Shown: positions 55,449-63,395 of the stretch, piece after piece
Numbering within the stretch: the first letter of the stretch is position 1
How the letters are laid out: each line of letters starts with the position of its first letter
NCBI GenBank assembly: GCA_963578825.1
Contig: CAUZDW010000018.1
Location: forward strand, 1-64,000
Reading direction: 5' to 3'
DNA: 64,000 bases
Origin: JAJDNS01 sp963578825
Lineage (GTDB): Bacteria > Acidobacteriota > Vicinamibacteria > Fen-336
The notes under the pieces: model-generated
The model's database searches: none
The model's input: the letters and a program-made list of their open reading frames with translations, nothing else
What the model was told of the DNA's origin: nothing
Made by a program: the position numbers and the translations under genes

Positions 55449-57484
55449 GGCCGTCGCGCGCCATCCCTCTCGCGCTTCTGCTCGCGGTCGCGGTGCGCGT
55501 GCCGTTCTGGATCGAGGCGCTCAGAACGCCAGTGGACGCGGACACCGCGATCGTGGGGCTCATGGCGCGACACCCGGGAGAGGGGATGACCTTCTGGGGT
55601 CAACCCTACGGTTCTCCTCTCGACTCCTGGGTGGCGATCCCGTTCGTGGCGCTCTGGGGCACGCGGACCGAAGCGCTCCGCTTGCCGTACTTTCTCCTGG
55701 GCCTGGCCCTGGTTCCTCTCGCCTACGGCCTGGGTCGGGCCCTCCGTCCCTCCGCCGCGTTGCCCGCCGCCGTGCTCGTGGCCTGCGCGCCGCCCTACCT
55801 CATGCTTCTCTCGGCCCTGCCCCCCCCGCTCTACTCGACGACCCTCGTGCTGTGCGGGCTCGTCCTCCTTCTCGCGGTCCACGCCGGTCGTGCGCTCGAC
55901 GAGGGGCGCGATCCCCGGCGCACGCTCGTGCTCGTGGGTCTTCTCGGCGGCCTCGCCCTCTGGACCCACCTCATGTCGGCCAGCACCCTGGCCGCCGCCG
56001 GGATCTGGCTGCTCCTGCGGGCCCGCGGGAGGCGGACGCTGCTCGTCTTCGCCCTGGCTCCGTTTCTCGTGGCCAGCGCCCCTCTCTGGCTGCACGCGCT
56101 GCAGGGCGGGCAGGCCACGCGCATCGTTCGGGTGTCGGCGCGGGACAGCTCGGCACTGGCTCATCTTGCCGAGGTGGCGCCCCGGCTCTACGAGCCTCTC
56201 GGCGGCCTCCTCGGCACCCACGTCCCGGTCGTGGCCGACGCCGAGGACTTCGTGCTCCGGATGCCCGGATGGATGGCCGCCGGCATCGTGCTGCTCTACG
56301 GCGGTCTGCTGATACTCTCAGTTCGAGCCGCGCGATCGGCCCATCCCGCGGCCCTCTATCTCCTTGCTGTCGGCCTTGCGCTCCTCGCGTTCCCCTTCCC
56401 CGCGCGCGCGGCGCCACACACCATCCGCTTCCTGACACCGCTCTATCTCCCGCTGGCCGCGCTCGTGGCCTGGGCGGCGGACCCGAAAGGCGCGTCGCGC
56501 CGGGCATGGGTGGCGGTGCTGGCGCTTTCGGCTCTCCAGCTTGGCGGCGCCACCCGGCTCCTCCAGGCCTGGCGCACCACGGATCGGGCCGAGGCGCCGT
56601 TTCTCCTCCCCGACCTCTCTCCTGTGCGCGAGGTGCTCGCCGAGCGCGGCGTGCGCCACGCCTATGCCTCGTACGGACCGGCCTGGCGCCTCACCTGGGA
56701 GAGCGGCGAGCGCATCGTGGCCTCGCAGCCCTGGAACGAGCGGTTCCGTCACTGGCCGTTGCCGTGGCTCGACGAGGTGCGCTTCGCGAAGAACGTGGCC
56801 TGGGTGCTGACCCCCGGCATTCCCACCGACCTGCCGCCGGCGGCGGACTTCGAGGAGGGGTTGCGGCGGCTGGGGGGGCGCTGGCGCCGGGCGGACCTCG
56901 GGGCCGCCGTGGTGTTTCTGGACTTCGTCCCCCCGTACTCACCCCAGGTGAGGCCCTGGCCCGGCGCGGGCAAGGCCGGCGACGGGGATCCGCGAACCTT
57001 CGTGGTCCCGGATCCCGTCCGCCCCTTCGAGCTGCGCTTGCCCGAGCCTGTGTCGCTCACCGGCATCACCCTGGTTGCCGCCCTGGACGGGCCGCGGCTC
57101 CTGCGCAGCATGGACGTCGAGGTGAGCGCGGACGGGGAGATCTTCGAGACCGTGGCTCGCCGCCGTAGGCGGGAAGAGCGGAGCGACATCCGCTGGAGGG
57201 GCGGGACGCCGCAGGCGGTGCTCGACCACGACCTCATCGCGATCCCCCTCGGGGGCCGCGAGGTGTCGGTGCTTCGGATCGTTCCCTACAAGTCGTCGGA
57301 CCCCTGGAGACTCGGAGAGGTCCTGCTGCACACCGAGCCCGGGCGCCACCCGTGGGACGAGTGGCTGTCGCCCGATCTCGACTGGTCCGCCCGCCGCCGG
57401 GCCCTCCTCGAGGCGCCTCTCCCCGAACGCGAGGACTGGTACTCCAGGCTGCTGGTTGCGGAGCACCACCGACCGGCCCCGTGA
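55445..57484 (+). CDS. GT39-like polytopic membrane protein with C-terminal carbohydrate-binding-like domain
   Basis: 679 residues from GTG 55445, overlapping the first GT39-like gene by 4 bp. The N-terminal 400 residues have 9-10 helices. The first periplasmic loop, TPVDADTAIVGLMARHPGEG near 29, has the Asp-x-Asp positions of GT-C enzymes, then WGQPYGSPLDSWVAIPFVALWG. Residues 440-540 are a soluble region with Tyr/Trp-rich patches (YASYGPAWRLTWESGER). The last 120 residues form a beta-sandwich resembling F5/8 type C (discoidin) domains: FELRLPEPVSLTGITLV, RSMDVEVSADGEIFETVARR and VSVLRIVPYKSSDPWRLGEVLLH. It would place a sugar-binding module in the periplasm. Exact donor and acceptor are unknown. 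Confidence 0.78.
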   Translation: MRPSRAIPLALLLAVAVRVPFWIEALRTPVDADTAIVGLMARHPGEGMTFWGQPYGSPLDSWVAIPFVALWGTRTEALRLPYFLLGLALVPLAYGLGRALRPSAALPAAVLVACAPPYLMLLSALPPPLYSTTLVLCGLVLLLAVHAGRALDEGRDPRRTLVLVGLLGGLALWTHLMSASTLAAAGIWLLLRARGRRTLLVFALAPFLVASAPLWLHALQGGQATRIVRVSARDSSALAHLAEVAPRLYEPLGGLLGTHVPVVADAEDFVLRMPGWMAAGIVLLYGGLLILSVRAARSAHPAALYLLAVGLALLAFPFPARAAPHTIRFLTPLYLPLAALVAWAADPKGASRRAWVAVLALSALQLGGATRLLQAWRTTDRAEAPFLLPDLSPVREVLAERGVRHAYASYGPAWRLTWESGERIVASQPWNERFRHWPLPWLDEVRFAKNVAWVLTPGIPTDLPPAADFEEGLRRLGGRWRRADLGAAVVFLDFVPPYSPQVRPWPGAGKAGDGDPRTFVVPDPVRPFELRLPEPVSLTGITLVAALDGPRLLRSMDVEVSADGEIFETVARRRRREERSDIRWRGGTPQAVLDHDLIAIPLGGREVSVLRIVPYKSSDPWRLGEVLLHTEPGRHPWDEWLSPDLDWSARRRALLEAPLPEREDWYSRLLVAEHHRPAP

Positions 57485-57522
57485 GTGACGTTCCCCTCGG
57501 GCGCGCGGTGAACGGTTCCCTG

Positions 57523-58261
57523 GGCACTGTCAAGTTGAGCCCACGACTGGCAGAGTCAGCAGATGACAACAGTGCGCCCAGCTACCGCGGCTACCGGTTC
57601 CCACCCGAGATCATCAGCAATGCCGTCTGGCTGTACCACCGGTTCTGCCTGAGCTTCCGAGATGTCGAGGATCTCTTGGCGGAGCGCGGAATCACTGTCT
57701 CCTACGAGACCATCCGCCACTGGTGCCGGAAGTTCGGCACTGAGTACGCCCGCAGGCTGAAGCGGCGAGAAGGGCGATTGGGTGACAGGTGTTACCTGGA
57801 CGAGCTCTTCGTCAACATCCAAAGGCCAGCGTCAGTATCTGTGGCGGGCCGTCGACCAGGACGGCGATGTAATTGACATCCTCGTCCAGCCTCGTCGTGA
57901 TCGGCGTGCCGCAGAGCGCTTCTTCAGAAACTGCTCAAGGGCCAAGCGTGCGAACACGGCGGCTGGTCACCGACAAGCTGAGGAGCTACGACCCGGCCGG
58001 AGGAACACGATGCCTTCGGTGGTTCACGACACGAGCCGGTACGCGAACAACCGGGCCGAAGTCTCGCATCAGCCGACGCGACAGCGAGAGCGGCAGATGC
58101 GCAGATTCAAGTCGCCTGAGCAGGCCCAGCGGTTCCTCTCGGTTCACGGAATCATCCAGAACCTGTTCCGCGTTGGACGGCACCTCGTGAGCACAGCCAA
58201 CCATCGAGCACTCCGAGGTCGCTCGTTCGCCGTCTGGCAGCAGGTGACGTGTGCCTGTTGA
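57523..58261 (+). mobile_element. remnant of an IS6-family insertion sequence
   Basis: The left end starts with GGCACTGTCAAGTT (from 57523), similar to IS6/IS26 terminal inverted repeats (GGCACTGTTGCAAA). It is followed by a broken DDE transposase of IS6 type. I could not find the matching right inverted repeat beyond 58261, nor a target duplication, so the right end is probably lost. Confidence 0.7.
57535..58261 (+). pseudogene. IS6-family transposase, multiply frameshifted
   Basis: Reading from TTG 57535, the first frame gives YRGYRFPPEIISNAVWLYHR, then FRDVEDLLAERGITVSYETIRHWCRKFG and YLDELFVNIQ with the first catalytic Asp. One extra A near 57823 moves the reading to GQRQYLWRAVDQDGDVIDILVQPRRD with the second Asp. 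A missing A near 57928 and a further change leave VTDKLRSY in another frame, before MPSVVHDTSRYANNRAEVSHQPTRQRERQMRRFKSPEQAQRFL resumes with the catalytic Glu. All IS6 landmarks are thus present but split over three frames, so the enzyme is dead. The insertion lies just after the GT39-like operon and before guaB-like. Confidence 0.8.
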
Positions 58262-58303
58262 GGCCGATGGCGCCCCTCTTCCCTGGCGCCAGATCTCGCG
58301 TGC

Positions 58304-58741
58304 ATGTCTCCGGCTGTCCGTGGGAAACGGAGAGGCCGGATGCACGGCGGCAAGAGCACGGGACCGCGCACGCCCGAGGGCCTCGCCCGCTCTCGGCGGG
58401 CCAGATGGAAGCATGGGCGCTTCTCCGGGGAAACGAGGCAAGAGCGGGTCGCCGCCATCGAGCGTTCGCTCTCGGAGATGCTCAAGGAGTGGGATCCGCT
58501 GGAGACGGCGAAGCGGGGTTTCATCGTGGAGATTGTCCGGCGCCGAGGGCGTCAGCGGATGGACCCCACGCAACGCGGCGGCCCGCGCCCCGCTATCGCG
58601 GGTCTTGCTTGCCCCTACCCGGCGTCTCGTCCCTGGGGCGAGCGTGCCCCCTCACCGCGTCCGCGATATGGCGGGCGAGCAGACGGCAGGCGTCCTCGCT
58701 GCGGGTTTCCATCTCGTCGATCCGTCCCGGAAAAGACATGA
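58304..58741 (+). pseudogene. HGGxxTG-motif protein fragment
   Basis: From ATG 58304 the first 55 residues are SPAVRGKRRGRMHGGKSTGPRTPEGLARSRRARWKHGRFSGE, which is the conserved core of a mobile-element-associated family (normally preceded by a CGARTRxGxPC segment). A degenerate counterpart, GARSR, is seen just upstream in another frame, so the N-terminus appears frameshifted. After about residue 65 the sequence becomes Arg/Pro-rich and does not look like natural protein; it also overlaps a better-supported gene on the other strand. The true end is unknown. Function is not known for the family. Confidence 0.5.
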
Positions 58742-58799
58742 CCCTCTCGAAGATCCGACGCTCGAGATCGTCCTGGATCGCTGGTTCTGCCCGTGTCAT
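58593..58799 (-). CDS. small helical protein of unknown function
   Basis: 68 residues from ATG 58799, preceded directly by the strong ribosome site GGAGGA (spacing about 1-4 nt within ATGGAGGAGGA). The sequence is a charged amphipathic helix (RAEPAIQDDLERRIFERVMSF, then DEMETRSEDACRLLARHIADAV) with a Pro/Arg tail. It is antisense to the tail of the HGGxxTG fragment, supporting the view that the fragment's 3' part is not coding. No family is recognised. It may belong to the mobile-element cargo. Confidence 0.45.
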   Translation of the reverse strand: MTRAEPAIQDDLERRIFERVMSFPGRIDEMETRSEDACRLLARHIADAVRGHARPRDETPGRGKQDPR

Positions 58800-59294
58800 T
58801 CCTCCTCCATCTCGTGCCTGTCCACGAATCGCCCTACTCAAGCGTGACGTGAAGGCAGCCAACCGGCATGGTACCCGAGATCGCCTGGGCTGACTCCGGA
58901 AACGGGTGAGTCGAATAAACCCCATGCGCCGCAAAGAACACCCTTCGCGGGCCGCGCACGCAAGGCGTTGCGTTCGACGGCCATCTTTGTTTTTCTTGAA
59001 TGGTTTTCAACTGAAACACGGTCGGCGGGTTGCGGAAGAGGACTGGAGGAAGCCTACGTGGCTCGGCTGCACGAGGCGCCGCGCACACCCCATGACGGTG
59101 CAACTCACGAGCCGGCACCGCCGACCCGGGCCGAACCGCCGGAGCGGACCGCCCGCCGGGCCCGTCCTGACGCCCCGCGCCGCCAGGCGCGCCGTGCACG
59201 TGCCCCGCGTAGGTGCCTCGACACTCCGCGCTGGCCCGAGCCCCCGAGCCTCCACCCGCACCCCTTCGCCCCGCCGCTGTGGAACAATGGATTC
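58800..59294. other. intergenic region without a supported gene
   Basis: The 495 bp before the IMPDH-like gene contain several overlapping short frames, all rich in Arg, Pro and Ala and without ribosome sites. There is one AT-rich island (about 58985-59020, with TTGAAT and a TTTTCAACTGAAA stretch) that may mark a promoter, but no matching -10 is clear. No repeat, tRNA or hairpin terminator was recognised. Confidence 0.5.
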
Positions 59295-60746
59295 ATGCGT
59301 GAGATCGAGCCCCTCTTCGTGGGCAGGACCTTCGACGACTTCCTCTTCCGACCGCAACACAGTCCGGTGCGACGGCGCCGTGATGTGGGCCTCACCATGC
59401 CTCTCGTGAAAGGGATCGACCTGGCCCTGCCCGTGCTCGGCGCCAACATGGACACCGTGGTCGGCGCCGAGATGGCGAAGGCCCTCGCCCTCGAGGGCGG
59501 GATCGGCTTTCTCCATCGGAACTGCTCGATCGCCGAGCAGGCGAAGCACGTCCGCTACGTGAAGACCCGCCACTCCTACGTCATCGAGGAACCGGCGGTC
59601 CTCGAACGCGCCGCCACCCTCGGGGAGGCGTGGGCCGCCATGCTCCGGCTCAATGCCAGCAGCTTCCTGATAGAGAGGGAGAAGGGCAGCGGCATTCTGG
59701 ACGGAATCTACTCGCACCGCGACATGCCGCTCGACCGGGAGTCGGACGCCCGACCGGTGAGCGACTTCATGACGCCGCGGGAGCGCCTGGTCACGGATTC
59801 ACCGGCGGTCACGCTCGAAGAAGCGGAGCGCACGATGTTCGAGCACCGCATCGAGAAGCTCCCGCTCGTGGACGACGAGAACCGGATCTGCGGCCTCGTC
59901 ACCATGCGCGACCTGAAGCTCTACAAGCAGAAGCCCCACTCGACCAAGGACGCCCGGGGTCGGCTGCGGGTGGGGGCAGCGGTGGGCGCTGCCGGGGACT
60001 ACCTCGAGCGAGCGACGGCCCTCGTCGAGCAGGAGGTCGACGTGCTCCTGCTCGACGTGGCGCACGCCGACTCGGACCTCGCCGCCGCAGCCGTGGCGGC
60101 CCTGAGGAAGCAGCACGAGGGCCTACGGCTGGTCGTGGGCAACGTCGCGACTGGCGAGGGGGCCGCCCGTCTGGCTGACGGAGGGGCCGACGCGATCAAG
60201 ATAGGCGTCGGCCCGGGACGCGGCTGCCGCACACGGCTCGAGACCGGCACGGGCGTTCCCCAGCTCCAGGCCGTGCGCGAAGCGTACCTCGCGACCGAAG
60301 GCCGGGTGCCCATCATCGCCGATGGCGGGATCAAGGACGACAAGGACCTGTTCCTCGCCATCGCCTGCGGGGCCTCCACGGTGATGCTCGGCAGCCTGCT
60401 CTCGGGGACCGACGAAGCGCCCGGGCTCCTGGTCGAGGACCCCGAGACCCACCAGAAGATGAAGCTGTACCGGGGGATGACGTCGCCCGAGGCCGTGGCG
60501 GACGGAACCGAAGACGAGGAGATCGCCGAGGCGCTCCGCACTCCCGCAGAGGGCCAGTCGATGCGTGTTCCGTACGTGGGCAGCGTCGTCGGGATCCTGG
60601 CCCGGATTCGCGGACACCTTCAGTCCGCCGTGAGCTACGCGGGGGAGTCCGAGCTCCAGAAGGCGCATTGCCGTATGGCCCGTGAGCCCGAGAAGTACCT
60701 GATTCCTCTCTCGGGGGCTTCACGCCGCGAGTCGTTCCGGCGGTAG
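59295..60746 (+). CDS. IMP dehydrogenase/GMP reductase-like protein with divergent active site
   Basis: 483 residues from ATG 59295. The N-terminus (FDDFLFRPQHSPV) and NMDTVVGAEMAKALALEGGIGFLHRN are standard, as are two CBS domains at about 95-215. The catalytic loop is GPGRGCRTRLETGTGVPQ with Cys 311 kept, where IMPDH has GPGSICTTR. The DxxxGxS region reads DVAHADSD. The flap starts YRGMTSPEAVADG (IMPDH: YRGMGSxGAM) and lacks the Arg-Tyr pair before EGQSMRVPYVGSV. The fold is certain; whether it makes XMP, reduces GMP or does something else is not. It is flanked by an IS scar and a convergent glycosyltransferase, with no guaA nearby. Confidence 0.85.
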   Translation: MREIEPLFVGRTFDDFLFRPQHSPVRRRRDVGLTMPLVKGIDLALPVLGANMDTVVGAEMAKALALEGGIGFLHRNCSIAEQAKHVRYVKTRHSYVIEEPAVLERAATLGEAWAAMLRLNASSFLIEREKGSGILDGIYSHRDMPLDRESDARPVSDFMTPRERLVTDSPAVTLEEAERTMFEHRIEKLPLVDDENRICGLVTMRDLKLYKQKPHSTKDARGRLRVGAAVGAAGDYLERATALVEQEVDVLLLDVAHADSDLAAAAVAALRKQHEGLRLVVGNVATGEGAARLADGGADAIKIGVGPGRGCRTRLETGTGVPQLQAVREAYLATEGRVPIIADGGIKDDKDLFLAIACGASTVMLGSLLSGTDEAPGLLVEDPETHQKMKLYRGMTSPEAVADGTEDEEIAEALRTPAEGQSMRVPYVGSVVGILARIRGHLQSAVSYAGESELQKAHCRMAREPEKYLIPLSGASRRESFRR

Positions 60747-60814
60747 CCAACGAGCTCGTCGGGCCACAGCTTTTCCACAGCCGAAACGAGCTGGCGTGTT
60801 CCCAAGGCGTGTCT

Positions 60815-62002
60815 CTAGCCGTGTGGGGAACGGGCGATCCGGGCGACCTCGGCGTAGGCGGCAGCCACTTTCTCCCTGTGCCGCTTGGCGCTGTACTCGC
60901 GCTGGACGAGGTCGTAGCCACGAGCGGCCCGGGCGCGGGCCAGCTCCGGGTCCCCCAGGGCGGCGCGGATTCCCTCGGCCAGGCCCTTCGCGGTGGGGGG
61001 GACGAGGAAGGCCAGATCGTCGGTCAAGAGCTGCGTGTGGGTGGAGATGCGCGTGGCGACGAGGGGCTTGCCGGAGGCCAGGTACGTGAAGATCTTGAAC
61101 GGCGTGTTGCCGCCCTTGCTTCGGGGCGAGACCACCACGTCGGCGAGCGTCAGAAACGCGGGGAGCTCCGAAGGGGGCCGCTTGCCCGAGAAGACGCAGC
61201 GGTCCTCGCACCCGAGGGACCGGGCGCGTGCGTTGAGGCTCTCGATCTCTCCGGGCTCTCCTCCCATGAAGAGAAACTGAGCTCCAGGGACGAGGGGGCT
61301 TGCATCAAGAAGCAGCTCGACCCCCTGGTACGACTCGAAGTTGCCCGAGTAGAGGACGACGGGCAGCGCGGACAGATCCAGCTCGCGACCGAGTGCCTCC
61401 ACCTGGCCGACGTCCGGCCGCTCATCTCGGTCCACGAGAGGCGGGTCCTCGATCTGGAAGATCGGGACCGTGCCGACCCGAGCCCGGACGCCCTCGGTGA
61501 GGCTCGTGCACACCGTGACAACCCCGGCGGCGTGGCGGAGGGCGTGGCCCTCGAGACTCTCGGCCACCCAGAGGAGGGGCCCGCGAGTGGCGAAGCCCGA
61601 GTACCGGAGCTGGTCCGAGATCGACGAGTCGACGTCCACGACCAGCGGGACGCGAAGGAGTCGGGCGAACGGGGCGACGAGGTGCGCGGCCTCCTCCACG
61701 GCGTGGACCACGTCGTATCGGCCGAAGGCGAGGCGCAGGACGGCCTCGGCGACGAACGGCACGTCGAGGACCATCTTTGCAAGAGAAGGTCCCGCCTTCA
61801 CCCGCCCCACCGGGAGACGCAAGCTGCGCAGGTGGCGAACGCCTTCTACGGGCGCCGGCTCGCCCTGGGGGAAGGTCAGCAGGTCCACCTGGTGGCCGAG
61901 CGCGGCGAGCGCCCGGACGAAGTGAAGGACGGCGAGCGGTGTGCCCCGCACCTCGAAGAACGGTTGCGGGGCGAGGAACAGGATGCGGAGCCGCTCAGCC
62001 AT
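60815..62002 (-). CDS. GT4-family glycosyltransferase
   Basis: 395 residues from ATG 62002. It has a two-domain GT-B layout. The N-terminal domain has ILFLAPQPFFEVRGTPLAVLHFVRALAALGHQVDLLTF. The C-terminal domain begins VVLYSGNFESYQGVELLLDASPLV near 218 and has the GT4 nucleotide-sugar site VVSPRSKGGNTPFKIFTYLASGKPLVAT near 312, with Glu of EX7E replaced by a Lys/Thr-rich stretch. It is a cytoplasmic retaining glycosyltransferase, donor unknown. It lies 27 bp upstream-to-downstream of trxB on the same strand, probably cotranscribed. Confidence 0.87.
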   Translation of the reverse strand: MAERLRILFLAPQPFFEVRGTPLAVLHFVRALAALGHQVDLLTFPQGEPAPVEGVRHLRSLRLPVGRVKAGPSLAKMVLDVPFVAEAVLRLAFGRYDVVHAVEEAAHLVAPFARLLRVPLVVDVDSSISDQLRYSGFATRGPLLWVAESLEGHALRHAAGVVTVCTSLTEGVRARVGTVPIFQIEDPPLVDRDERPDVGQVEALGRELDLSALPVVLYSGNFESYQGVELLLDASPLVPGAQFLFMGGEPGEIESLNARARSLGCEDRCVFSGKRPPSELPAFLTLADVVVSPRSKGGNTPFKIFTYLASGKPLVATRISTHTQLLTDDLAFLVPPTAKGLAEGIRAALGDPELARARAARGYDLVQREYSAKRHREKVAAAYAEVARIARSPHG

Positions 62003-62029
62003 GCCGCCTACGCGAGCGCAGCACGCGGC

Positions 62030-62989
62030 TCAGTCACCGAGGTCGCTCTCCGCGTCCATCGCCGCCATGCACCCCGTGCCCGCCGCGGTCACGGCCTGAC
62101 GGTAGCGGTGGTCGGCAACGTCGCCGGCGGCGAAGACGCCCGACAGGCTCGTGGCGCTCGTCCCGTTGCGGGTCAGCAGGTACCCCTGGTCGTCCATCTC
62201 GAGCTGGCCCTCGAACAGCGCCGTGTTCGGCGTGTGCCCGATCGCCATGAAGATGCCGCCTGTGGTGACCTCGCGGACCTCGTCGGTCTTCACGTTGCGG
62301 ATCATGGCGCCGGTGACGCCCTTGCCCTGGCTTCCGAGGATCTTCTCCACGACGCTGTCGAGGAGCCACGCGATCTTCGGGTTGTCCCTGGCTCGGGTCT
62401 GCATGACCTTGCTGGCCCGCAGCGCATCGCGGCGGTGCACGACCGTGACCCTGTCGGCGAACTTCGTGAGAAAGGTCGCCTCCTCCATCGCCGTGTCGCC
62501 GCCACCGACGACGAGGACCTCCTTGCCCTTGTAGAAGAAGCCGTCGCACGTGGCGCAGGCGGACACGCCGCCGATCTTCGTGCGGAACTCCAGCTCCTCA
62601 GGGAGCCCCAGCCATCGTGCAAGGGCCCCGGTGGCGACGATGAGGGTGTCCGCAGTGAGCTCGCCTTCGCCAAGCGTCAGACGAAAGGGTCGCTCCCCGA
62701 GCTCCGCCTTCGTGACCTCGCCGGTGGCGAACTCCGCGCCGAAACGCTCGGTCTGCTTGCGCATCCGATCCATGAGCTCGGGGCCGAGGATCCCCTGGGG
62801 GAAACCGGGATAGTTGTCCACGTCCGTCGTGAGCATGAGCTGGCCGCCGGGGACGTCGGTGGGGTCGGTGCCGCCCCCGCCCTCGATCACCAGCGGCTCG
62901 AGCTCGGCCCGCGAGGCGTAGAGAGCGGCGGTCAGGCCGGCCGGGCCCGATCCGAGGATGACGACGCGATAGTGGCTCTTGCTGGGCAT
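62030..62989 (-). CDS. trxB: thioredoxin-disulfide reductase
   Basis: 319 residues from ATG 62989. FAD-binding VVILGSGPAGLTAALYASRA at the N-terminus, redox-active SACATCDGFFY near 137 (CATC), NADPH-binding VLVVGGGDTAMEEATFLTKF near 159, and the closing FAD motif GVFAAGDVADHRYRQAVTAAGTGC near 283. The enzyme reduces thioredoxin with NADPH. Length and motif spacing are those of the low-molecular-weight bacterial TrxB. It leads the unit with the glycosyltransferase and is divergent from the small gene at 63036. Confidence 0.96.
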   Translation of the reverse strand: MPSKSHYRVVILGSGPAGLTAALYASRAELEPLVIEGGGGTDPTDVPGGQLMLTTDVDNYPGFPQGILGPELMDRMRKQTERFGAEFATGEVTKAELGERPFRLTLGEGELTADTLIVATGALARWLGLPEELEFRTKIGGVSACATCDGFFYKGKEVLVVGGGDTAMEEATFLTKFADRVTVVHRRDALRASKVMQTRARDNPKIAWLLDSVVEKILGSQGKGVTGAMIRNVKTDEVREVTTGGIFMAIGHTPNTALFEGQLEMDDQGYLLTRNGTSATSLSGVFAAGDVADHRYRQAVTAAGTGCMAAMDAESDLGD

Positions 62990-63022
62990 GGGGACTCTCT
63001 CCGTTGGCGGTTAGCGACCCAG

Positions 63023-63028
63023 TATAAT
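63023..63028 (+). promoter_or_regulatory. -10 box of a probable leaderless transcript
   Basis: A perfect TATAAT at 63023-63028 ends 7 nt before ATG 63036, so the predicted transcription start coincides with the start codon. No ribosome site exists in between. The -35 region is weak (TTGGCG at 63004 is too close). Confidence 0.5.
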
Positions 63029-63035
63029 CGTTCGG

Positions 63036-63272
63036 ATGATCGACACGGCCCGTATCGACGTGTTGCTTGCCACGCTCAACGCAGCCGACGTGGGCAGCCT
63101 CGATACTATCGCGGAGAAGATGAGGCAAGTCAGGACGGCCCTCGAGTCGCTTGACCAGGACGAGCTGGCGGGAGCGGCCGGGGACGCCCTCACGGCGCTT
63201 CACCGCGGGGACGTGGCGGAGTTCCGGCGAGGGCGTGCCTTCCTGCAGAGCAAGATCGGGCACTTGAGGTAG
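63036..63272 (+). CDS. small helical protein of unknown function
   Basis: 78 residues from ATG 63036. It is all-helical and acidic with regular heptad-like spacing (IDVLLATLNAADVGSLDTIAEKMRQVRTALESLDQDEL) and a basic C-terminal segment (RRGRAFLQSKIGHLR). No Cys, no membrane segment and no known motif. A TATAAT box directly upstream suggests leaderless expression. It is followed after 123 bp by the moxR gene; the gap has no other feature. A regulatory or adaptor role is possible but not shown. Confidence 0.6.
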   Translation: MIDTARIDVLLATLNAADVGSLDTIAEKMRQVRTALESLDQDELAGAAGDALTALHRGDVAEFRRGRAFLQSKIGHLR

Positions 63273-63395
63273 GGTCCGACGCCGTGCGGGTCGAGGCCCG
63301 GGCGGCGGAGAGCAGCGGCCTGGTGAAACCCCGGGCCGCGCTCGCGCGTCTGAAGGAGGCGGGCACGCTCGCCCCCTGGAGAATCGAAGGGACAC

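Noticed and set aside
58834..59199. 121-residue minus-strand frame before the guaB-like gene
   Set aside because: Arg/Pro/Ala-rich, no ribosome site, no motif; looks like random high-GC reading.
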